Shown here piece after piece: positions 1-64,000 of a stretch of DNA of 64,000 nt. How positions within the stretch are numbered: position 1 is the stretch's first letter; each line of letters opens with the position of its first letter. The stretch is from Chrysogorgia sp. JL179-B06. Taxonomy: Eukaryota > Cnidaria > Anthozoa > Scleralcyonacea > Chrysogorgiidae. The position numbers and the translations under genes were made by a program. Location of the stretch: NCBI GenBank assembly GCA_035772405.1, contig JAYKKM010000049.1, positions 1,308,001 to 1,372,000 on the forward strand. The letters are read 5' to 3'. The notes beneath the pieces are model-generated. The model saw only the letters and a list, made by a program, of their open reading frames with translations, ran no database searches and was not told the origin of the DNA.

Positions 1-107
1 CCTGCATCTGTACATTTGTCCCTGTGTCTGTACATATGTCCGTGTGTCTGTACATTTGTCCTGTCTGTACATTTGTCCCTGTGTCTGTACATCTGTCCGT
101 GATTTGT

Positions 108-197
<90 letters not shown>

Positions 198-374
198 GAA
201 ATTATGGTGGTGTTAAAGAAGGAAAAGGAGTGTAAGATTATAGACATCGCAGTTCCAGGAGATTGCAGAATATGTCAAAAAGAAACAGAGAAGATAGAAA
301 AGTATGATGAGTTAAAAAGGGAAATCCGAAAATTGTGGACAATGAAGAAAGTAGAAGTGATTCCGAAAGTAGAA
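1..374 (+). repeat. Exact second copy of 12734-13107 (minisatellite end, AAT array, LINE tail)
   Basis: The first 374 bases match 12734-13107 with a constant offset of 12733, including the same number of AAT and GAT units. Divergence is abrupt after the LINE codons for KVE. It encodes a fragment of an RT-type LINE C-terminal domain (IIDIAVPGDCR, KLWTMKKVEVIPK). Confidence 0.9.
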
Positions 375-519
375 TATCAGAAATCGCCGGAAAAGCACTT
401 CTGGGCTTTGCAAAATTAAAAATTTTCCTGGGGGAGCAGACCCCCAGAGTGGGTTTGCGGCGGTTCGCGGCGTTCTTCATGTGCGCCCCCTCTTTCGAAC
501 AACCCTGGATCCGCCACTG
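375..519. mobile_element. Right end of a truncated hAT-like element
   Basis: It ends CCCTGGATCCGCCACTG, the reverse of the CAGTGGCGG-type terminus seen in the intact hAT elements of this window. It also has the AAAATTTTCCTGGGGG run typical of such elements. The left end is missing, cut off at the junction with the duplicated segment. Confidence 0.55.
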
Positions 520-1406
520 TTTTGACAAGATGTAGTCGGTACAAGCTGGTGCGCGTCTACACGACAAAAAATTATCGGGATTGCGATCGCGATGATTTGG
601 CTGCGTGTAAACGGGGTTGAGTACTATGAGCGTAACATGAAGGGATAAGTTAACTGTTGTGCGCGTAGACGACAATTCCATAAGTATATAATCCTAAGGA
701 AAAATCGTATTATTGGTATTGGGAAATTCTCGAATTATTACATGATTGAGTCGGTTTTCTTTGATGTACCGCGGTAATTAACTCTTACATAACTCTTACA
801 TACAAGTGGGCTTCATCAAATATGACGTCACTGAGTGCTTTTATCTGCTCTACTTTCTAATTTTCACTCAAAGAGCACTCACAACAGCTTGATAGCTATG
901 TGATCGCCATCAAAACAACTCCACTGCCAATAAAGAAGCACTCAATAACGTCATATATATTTTGAAAACAAATATGGCGTCAAAATCTTCAAACACTCAA
1001 GTTCAACTAGCCATATCTTCTTAACTAAATTGATAGGACTGCTGAAACTTTGGAAATAAACTAATGTCAGTAAGATCTATAATATGAACGTCATTTGTAT
1101 TTTGGCTGGGAACCCCTCAAAGCCTGTTTTACTCCTGTAATTTAGTCTGTGAAAACTCGCACGATAGCTTGTCGAGCCACTGCTGAACTTCTCAGATCTG
1201 AGAAGTAGATTTTGATTGTCCAAATCACAACTCCTGTCTTATTCCAGTTAGTAAAATCGGTTCTCTGGGAATTCTTGTGAGATCAAATAATCTAATCAAA
1301 TATCAAATCATGAGTCAATAAATTGAACCACTCAAAACTGAGAAGCTCAGTTGAATAGCGGAGCGCACGTCAGGTTGTTGATATTTTTCCGAATTTACAT
1401 TAAATC
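520..1406. other. No gene seen; repeat debris
   Basis: AT-rich sequence without a supported reading frame. Positions 1008-1125 match one arm of the fold-back element at 54177-55211 (the segment around TTCTTAACTAAATTGATAG). Confidence 0.6.
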
Positions 1407-1410
1407 TTAA

Positions 1411-1546
1411 GGCCGCGTTTTCTACTTCAACCGTAACGTAACGTAACGTTTTCTTTTGTGTCAAAGTCATTAGTTTTGCTCTAGTGCTCACGAAACAAAG
1501 AAATACGCTACGTTTCGGTACGATACGGTTGAAGTGGAAAACGGGC
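1411..1546. mobile_element. TTAA-flanked fold-back MITE
   Basis: The left arm GGCCGCGTTTTCTACTTCAA is repeated inverted at the right end, and both ends abut TTAA (1407-1410, 1547-1550). At 136 bp it has no coding capacity. Confidence 0.75.
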
Positions 1547-1821
1547 TTAAGTCCAATAACAAAGGAAATACGTAACAATAGGAAAGGGGTCATTTGGGAA
1601 TTCTTCAGACTCAATAGTTTGTTTGTCTGCATTTTGGGTTTAAAAATAGAATCTGTGCACGCTATTACAGGTGTATATTCAGGCTGTACACAGACTACGT
1701 TAACAGACACTGTAATCGTTTAACAGTACTGAAGAATTTTAGAAGTTCTAAAACAAGCTTCTCAAATACTGTAGTCAACTAACCTGGACTTTTTAACCGT
1801 TCTCGTCGTCCCACATCTTAA

Positions 1822-2347
1822 AGGTCAACTATACCTTTTGAGGTTCTATTTTCCTCCGAAAGAGATATCATCTAACTTTATAAAAGTGAAGAAAAAATGA
1901 ATTTCATGATAAAGCGCAGGATTTATTGAGGAGTATTTCTTCGGATCTCTTGTTACACGACCGCGTTTTAAGAAGAATGGCACTATTACCGGTATGACGT
2001 CATAGTGTCATACTGGTAATAGGTTTATTGAACAAAATAATATTCCAGTGCTTGATATTTGGTTTGTCGCCTATCACTCACCCAAGAATAAACAGTATTC
2101 CAAACTTCACTAAAATAAAACCAAAATATACAGTATTTTCTCGCCGTATGACATCATTATGACATCACATACCGCTAGTACCAGGCTTTCTTCCGACGCG
2201 GTCGTTGTTCAACTAAGTTTAGCAAAATGGCTGAAAACTCGATCTTTAACAGATCACAAAAGCATAATCAATTATTTTTTCGGTTTTGAATTGAACTTTT
2301 CAAATTCTAACGAAAAATAGAATAACCTCCAAAGGTATAGTTGACCT
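1822..2347. mobile_element. TTAA-flanked MITE, 526 bp
   Basis: The inverted ends are AGGTCAACTATACCTTTTGA and the corresponding right arm, flanked by TTAA at 1818-1821 and 2348-2351. The right TTAA is also the left TTAA of the next element. Confidence 0.8.
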
Positions 2348-2351
2348 TTAA

Positions 2352-2830
2352 AGTGCCTATGGAACGAAAATTTTAGTTAAACGAAAGTTTTAGTTATTTA
2401 AATGAACTCCGAAAATGCCTAGGAATGGTATTTTATAGCTTTTTCATAACATGTCGTTCTCGAGATATTTAGAATTATGGGATATGATATGATATATATA
2501 ACTTGAGGTTATCATATTAAATGAGGTTATCACATGCATTTTTAGAAATATTTTTAAAAAATTGAGATTATTCAACAAAATCATTGGAAACTTTGACATT
2601 ACGACACTTCGTGAAACAACCCATAATTATTACATCGAGATAGCAATGCCAAATTAATTTACTATTTCTAATTTCGATGTCATAAGTTATACATAATACA
2701 TTTGCATATCACATAAGTCTAAATATCTCAAGAACGACGTGCGATATGAAAAAGCTCTAAATTACCACTCCTCGTAGGAGTTCATTTAAAGCCAAAATAA
2801 CTAACACTTCATTTTCGTTTCATAGGCATT
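2352..2830. mobile_element. TTAA-flanked MITE, AGTGCCTATG family, copy 1
   Basis: The ends are AGTGCCTATGGAACGAAAAT and an imperfect inverted copy ending CATAGGCATT, with TTAA at both sides. The interior is also roughly self-complementary. Confidence 0.8.
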
Positions 2831-3043
2831 TTAAGGCATGTTCGGATGTATTTAGATTTGCAGACCTTATATCCGTTGCTAAGCCAAAGGTTAGAATCAA
2901 CAAAACTCGACATAGAATTTCACAGATTTAAGAATCCATCAAGACAGTATGTATGTGTTTTATGTGGGCAAAGCTCTTTCGTTTGGTAATGTCATATGAA
3001 TAATAACGTCATCAAAATTCCTATAATCTTCGACGGTTTTTAA

Positions 3044-3509
3044 AGTGCCTATCCAATGAAAAATTCAGTTGTAAAATAACTCTTTTGTTTGAAAGAACTC
3101 TTGAAACTATAAAGACTAACCATTTACAACTTTTTCATATCTCACTTCACTCTTGAGAAATTAAGATTTGTTTAATATGTAAATGATCATACTTATGACA
3201 TCACAAAGCAAAACATCACATGGATCGTTTGATGATTTGCATATTTGATGTCATTGCATACATCCACGCACATGCACCTGCATTTCAAGTGATTTTATTA
3301 CATAATCTCAAGGATATATAAGCGTTTTCAATAAGTTATTATGCAGTGTGTATGTCATAACTATGATCATTTACATATCAAACAAATCTTAATGTCTTAA
3401 GAGTGAAGTGAGATATGAAAAAGTTGTAAATGGTTAGTCTTTATTGTTTCAAGAGTTCTTTCAAACAAAAGAGTTATTTTACAACTGAATTTTTCATTGC
3501 ATAGGCACT
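3044..3509. mobile_element. TTAA-flanked MITE, AGTGCCTATG family, copy 2
   Basis: Inverted arms of roughly 140 bp run from AGTGCCTATCCAATGAAAAA to the matching right end, flanked by TTAA (3040-3043, 3510-3513). No coding capacity. Confidence 0.82.
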
Positions 3510-3513
3510 TTAA

Positions 3514-5545
3514 GAAAATTTAATTTTTCACATGCGTTTAGAATCTGGACGGTTATGTTTACAAAAGATGTGTTTTTTTAATTGATTTACTTGTCATTAA
3601 TATACAGTAATTCTATATATGTAGAAGCTGTCAATACAGATGGCGAGGAGACCTCATGAAATAGTGGCAAATTTCAAGGAGTCGACACACCCCAAAAGAG
3701 CCATTCCGTCACCATTTTTTGAGACAGAATAACTCCTCTGGAGCTGCGTCGACTCCGTGAAATTTACAGTGTATGCATAAATGCAATATTTTACTTAATT
3801 AAGCGTTTTATATGTGCGGCGTAAAATTTATCTTAACAGAAATTCTATCATATGTTTCTTAAAAATAGAAAGACTGGATGAATCTTTTATATGTGATGGT
3901 AGAGCATTCCTTGAATTGTAAATTGTTTCAGATTGGTGCGACATGTTACATGTATGGGGACGATAATTAGCTGCCGATCTGGTATAGTTATGCACTTGGT
4001 TGCTGGTTAGTAAATAGGTTGAGAATCAATTTTTGTCATATTTTACATTATGCTACATTTATTTGTATGGATTTTAAAAAAGTAACCGGAATATAATATT
4101 TTTAATATCAATAAACACAATAAAATTTTCATAACTTCGTTTTTATTGAACTGATCAATAAATGCATATATACTTAATTTTTGTAGGAAGTAATTTAGGT
4201 TTACATGACACTAAAAATGTAGCATCATGTAAAATATGACAAAAATTATAGAGTTTTGTGTTTGTCGATGACGTTATGTGACGTCATCAAATTACGTCAT
4301 TAGACGAAAGAAGTTGGCCTACATATTCCAGACATAAAATATCTTGGTTATACCTTAAATTTATTGTCCACTCACATATTGGGCGCTAAATGACCTGTCC
4401 TAGCAACCGGTTGTCTAGCAACGGAATACGTCCGAACACCCTTAAGATCCTTTTTCGACGCTCTTCGAAAAAAGCCTAAGGCTCCGTCATTTCGACTGAC
4501 GATTTTTGATTTTCGATTTAGGGGCAACGTACAAGCAATTATTGACTGTACGCGTAGAATAATATGCATTCATTAATATTCACAGACAAACGCAAACCAT
4601 AACAAAGACATGTCAGTTGTGTTGTTGTTAACACAAATCGTGCAGTCATGGACCAGCGGCTAAGCATTAAATTTAAACCCGCTGGCTAGATTTTCTCAAA
4701 GCCCATTTTTCTCTATTAGACAAGAGAAAATTGACTTTTCTCGCCTGCTTCACGCCATTTGTGTCAATATTGGGGGTGTCTATTGGTTGTAACCAATCAA
4801 AACGGCCAAGCAATTTAAATGCATGTCCTGAACACTATTGTCGCAATTCCCGCAGAATGTATAATTGTAAAATTTGAATTCCAGTAGGTCAAACAAGTCT
4901 TCCTCAAGACAAACTCCATATCAAAATGAATCAGTTTGAAGCATCCGACGTGATCGTGGTATTTGTAAACTGAAAACCTCAATTGCCCACCAGTAGAATT
5001 AATTATTTACGGACCTAAGCATTTGCACTGAACAAATAATTAAAAGCGTTAATTGTTTACGCATAATACTACGCAGAAAAATGCACTAAGTTACTTCAAA
5101 GCAACATGCAAACTGCACGTAATTTTCATGTATAAAGCTAAACATTTAAGCGAACGCTGCCAATATAAAAACTCCACTTCGAGAACCATTTATTTGACTA
5201 GTGTCTAGTTAGATCATTTTCACATGTTTCAACAAAAATGCCTCGCCGAACCAATATTAAGGGTTTGAAACAATGCAATGATTATTCGGCAACTTTTGTT
5301 AATTTGTTAATTCGCAATTTCGAAGATTTCGAACCTTTAACGAGAAGTTCATGATTTGCACGACATGCAAACTCGGCCAGTTCCTGGTCCAGTACTACGA
5401 TCGTACTTGTTATTTTTGTCATCAGGAAATGTTGTTGCTTAACTATGCGTTATTTTTAACGAATAACTCGCTCGTGCAATGAAGAACAAAGAACAAAATA
5501 TACGAATTGCAGATTTCATTAAGAGGAGCAAGAGTGAACGCGCGA
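3514..5545. other. No gene seen; small inverted repeat
   Basis: No supported coding region. Positions 4028-4065 and 4212-4249 form an inverted pair (TTTTTGTCATATTTTACAT). The rest is unassigned AT-rich sequence. Confidence 0.6.
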
Positions 5546-5548
5546 TGG

Positions 5549-5955
5549 GATGATGATGACGATGATAATGAAGATGATGTTAATGATTATAATGATGATT
5601 CTAATGATGCTAATGAAGATGGTGTTAATGATGATGATGATTCCAATGATGATGAATACGATCATCCTGATGATGATTCTAATAATAATTCTAATGATTA
5701 TAATTATGATGATTCTAATGATTCAAACGATGATGATGATGGCGACGATGCTAATGAGATGGTGTTAATGATGATGATAATTCTAATGATGATGATCCTA
5801 ATGAAGATGATGTTAATGATTCTAATGATAATGATGATGATGCTAATGAAGATGACGATGATGATTACGATGCTAATGAAGATGATTCTAATGATGATGA
5901 CGACAACGCTGACGATGCTGATGACGGTGATTCTGATGACAATGATGATGACAAC
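5549..5955. repeat. GAT/AAT trinucleotide microsatellite
   Basis: Interrupted GATGATGAT and AATGATGAT units. Both strands are open in several frames, giving Asp/Asn-, Met/Ile- and Ser-rich translations that are not genes. Confidence 0.85.
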
Positions 5956-6452
5956 CAACCTCGTTCCCAGGGCATTTTGCCTCCACGGCGGAAGGTCGGC
6001 GAAAATGGCCCTGGGATCGGCTGGTCCATTCTATAATCCGATTGGCTTGTCATAAAACTAATCATGAATTAATTGTAATTCAGTCGAGTATAATTTATTC
6101 ATCTAAATCTGAACACTGTCTTCACATTTTACAGCAAATTATAAGTGATAGCTTTCGCTAAATTGGATATATGCTTCTTCATACGTTTTGTAAGAGATAA
6201 CCATGGATGTATGGTGGATTATTAAGCTTGTTAGCTGCTTTTATGCCTACGAATGCTGACATGAACAACTCTGAAGAGCATTGAACGTTTCGCAATTATT
6301 CAGGTCAACAAAGTAGACAAAGGAAATGGAACAAAGACCACAAAAATTATCATATCAAAACACCCAGAAATTCTGGGTGTCATGTGACCAGCCGATCCCA
6401 GGGCCATTTTCGCCGACCTTCCACCGCGGAGGCAAAATGCCCTGGGTGGTTG
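5956..6452. mobile_element. MITE with CAACC...GGTTG ends and 9-bp target duplication
   Basis: Long inverted ends contain CCCAGGGCATTTTGCCTCC (5968 on) and the reverse (to about 6446). GATGACAAC flanks both sides as a 9-bp duplication, which would suit a Mutator-like element. The left flank is itself GAT repeat, so the exact boundary is uncertain. Confidence 0.65.
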
Positions 6453-6520
6453 GATGACAACCTATCAATACACGTAAGCAAAGAACACACTAGAGTAAAT
6501 TAGTCAACATTTCTACGTCA

Positions 6521-6526
6521 TTTATT
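6521..6526 (-). terminator. Candidate polyadenylation signal of the DOCK gene
   Basis: AATAAA on the minus strand, about 490 bases past the stop codon. A small TA-flanked MITE lies between stop and signal, so the 3' UTR would carry it. It was picked by position only. Confidence 0.3.
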
Positions 6527-6698
6527 TTGTGTGCATTGCTAAAATAGAAAAATAGTATTTGAAGTATACCACACAACTGTCGTTTGGTTTGGCAGAACGT
6601 AAAAAAATGTTTCAAAAATGCTTCCGTAAAAAAATTTGCAATTTGATCATCGTTTGAACCCAATATCACAACAAGGTTTGTGATTGTCAATTTAAGTA

Positions 6699-6849
6699 CA
6701 GTCAAACCCCTCTTAAGCGGACACCAATCTGCGGTCCCCAGGTCACTTTTTTAATAATAAACTATAGTTATACTCCCTTTCAAGCGACCATTCCTCTTAA
6801 ACGGACATCTAGGCGAGGTCCCAAAGGTATCCGCATAATAGGGGTTTTG
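6699..6849. mobile_element. Short TA-flanked MITE in the DOCK 3' flank
   Basis: The ends are CAGTCAAACCCCTCTTAAGC and the inverted ATTATGCGGATAC type, with TA at both sides. This CCCCTCTTAAGCGG type of end is widespread in animal MITEs. It is 151 bp with no reading frame. Confidence 0.55.
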
Positions 6850-7012
6850 TATTTGTTCATATATTACATAACCCACCCTCCAATACTAGTGATGTTGAAA
6901 AGCACAATTTCCTGCAAAATTCTGGTTGATATCAGGGCGAGATGTTTCACTGCTGCTGTGTTTCGCTGTTGAATAACCGACCATGTTATTATTATTAGAT
7001 TATTATGTAGAT

Positions 7013-62392
<55,380 letters not shown>

Positions 62393-63046
62393 CTGAAGAG
62401 ACACATAAAGACATAAATTAAAGTGCCTATAACACCAAATACGATACTACTGATAAAGATTCTACATGAAGTGAATAGTGTTTTTTCTGATTTGATCTTT
62501 GCGTCGATGTTCTAAAGGTTTGTTTATCGGAAATGCTAATGAATGTGTAGCCTGCGTCGCATCCGGCCGCTTGAAATGAATGTGATGTCAACCCAGGAAT
62601 TTGGTGTAAGACGCATAAAGCGTCACATGTATAAAATCAAATTGTTTTGCTTTATTTAAAAATCTAGTGTCTCACTAAGGGACCGAAAAAGACGTTCAGA
62701 AATCATCATGGCGGGATGTTGGAAATAGCGGGACGATCTGAAATAGCCGATATTGGCACGCGACATAAATTGTGCCGATAATTTATTCAGTGAGTTGGAG
62801 TAGAAAAAGTTCGAAATAAGCGCCTTTTTAAGCGGCGTTCGCGTTTGCGATTTTTTTTGTATAGGTTTTGAAAATGTGGAAAATAAAAATGTATCCATAC
62901 CTCTTACCGCAAATCATGGACTGCAAATTTACTAATCCTAACACGAGAAAACCACTTCGGGATATAATAAAGGTTACTATGAAGTTTAGCTATAGTAGGG
63001 CCTCCCCAGAATGGTTAGGTTACGGGCCTCCCCAAGGGTTAATCCG
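62393..63046. other. No exon or gene seen
   Basis: Expected to be DOCK intron upstream of exon 1. TTAAAGTGCCTATAACACC at 62419 is one end of the AGTGCCTAT MITE family without a partner. No reading frame supported. Confidence 0.5.
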
Positions 63047-63659
63047 CAGTGGCGTAGCCAAGGGGGGGGGGGGGGGGGGCAGAGCCCCCCCAATCATCTT
63101 CAAGACAGCCCATGTGAAAAACCCAAATCCGAGGAGAAAATATTTGGGGGTGGGGGGTACGAAATGATCGCTGGATCCTCCAAACATTCCTGTGAGTGCT
63201 TTAATAGATGACAATATATATAATTGGGGTTTTACTAACTGCAAGTAATAATTTACATTACAAGCGTTAATACGATTTATATCAATTTATGTTAATACGA
63301 TTTATGTTAATACGATTTAGATTTCAATCACTCGAAAGTCAAGCCCACCTTTTTTATTTTTGAGTACATATATGTGTTAATATTAAAGTTATAAGATCAA
63401 CATGTGTTTTTACAAATGTAACTTTTCTATATACACAAAGATATATTAGCTAAACAATTTCTTGTGAAACCATAAAAATATCTTTTTATGTGTACTACTT
63501 GTTATGTTCTAAATTCATTTAACTCGAGCCCACAAAACGCAGGAAATCACATCGCAGAGGCCCCAGAATTCAAAAAATTTCCGGAACCTCCCCCCCCCTA
63601 GATACCGCGCGCTTTCGGCGCTCGGCCCCTCCAATGTATAGACCCTGGCTACGCCACTG
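63047..63659. mobile_element. Non-autonomous hAT element, 613 bp
   Basis: Ends CAGTGGCGTAGCCA and TGGCTACGCCACTG, with the perfect 8-bp duplication TTAATCCG (63039-63046, 63660-63667). Contains an 18-base G run near the left end. No transposase frame. Confidence 0.92.
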
Positions 63660-63667
63660 TTAATCCG

Positions 63668-64000
63668 GCGCTGATCCAATGCGATGACTCCGATTTGATG
63701 TCACAGTCATCAGCATTTCGGACAAACAAACCTATTTATAGAACATCAACGCAAAGCTCAAAGCTCGTGAAGGGCTCCGCTCGAAACGTCAGTATTTCGT
63801 TCCTAAAAATCTCGGCAGTTGACCACCTTTTCACTTTGCTACAGTAAACACCCGCTATGAAGAACCTACATTTTTCCAAACCAGCCTGGGATAGGTTCTT
63901 ATATATTTGATATCTAACAAAAAATCAGGGTGTTAGGTTCTTATAAATTAGTTTGTAATTATTTTACCATGCAAAAAACTGGAGAAAGAAAACCATAAAG
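63668..64000. other. Repeat debris at window edge
   Basis: 63770-63845 matches the repeat at 15780-16180 (CGAAACGTCAGTATTTCGT). CAGTAAACACCCGCTATGAA at 63843 looks like a transposon end whose partner is outside or lost. Confidence 0.45.

Overview
This is a 64 kb, AT-rich window of metazoan nuclear DNA. It is most likely cnidarian, probably anthozoan. That rests on an intron-rich animal signalling gene, on LINE C-terminal fragments of the kind common in cnidarian genomes, and on very many short fold-back transposons. No bacterial, organellar or viral gene was seen.

One host gene organises almost the whole window. It is a DOCK-family Rac guanine-nucleotide exchange factor of the DOCK-A type (DOCK1/2/5, Myoblast city, CED-5), read on the minus strand from beyond position 62392 down to a stop codon at 7013. 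I assembled 42 coding exons by hand. All have AG acceptors and GT donors, all reading phases agree, and together they give 1310 codons plus a stop. Exons 1-5 (59188-62392) carry most of the DHR-1 lipid-binding domain. Exons 6-22 (34639-56277) carry the helical-repeat middle. Exons 23-37 (17368-34565) carry the catalytic DHR-2 domain with its nucleotide-sensor valine. Exons 38-42 (7013-14981) carry a Pro/Ser/Lys-rich tail with SH3-binding motifs. The N-terminal SH3 part lies upstream, outside the window.

Everything else is repeat. The introns hold mini- and microsatellites: a 1.93 kb TTAC/TTGC intron at 8758-10683, a 20-bp minisatellite at 10800-12838, GTTGATGCC-type repeats at 34980-36165, a homopyrimidine tract at 43840-44830, a 19-bp minisatellite at 45020-46075, and CAT, GTC and GATA arrays. 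They also hold LINE pieces, including one nearly complete element at 48613-51952, and tRNA-derived SINEs. Non-autonomous DNA transposons are abundant: three hAT-type elements with exact 8-bp target duplications, a mariner-like element, two copies of a family with 7-bp duplications, and at least twelve elements flanked by TTAA. Two of the TTAA elements interrupt one LINE reading frame at TTAA, which shows directly what target they use.

Positions 1-7012, downstream of the DOCK gene, hold only repeats and sequence I cannot assign. I found no operon-like or defence-like gene system. The most unusual structure is the DOCK intron that consists entirely of one tetranucleotide repeat.
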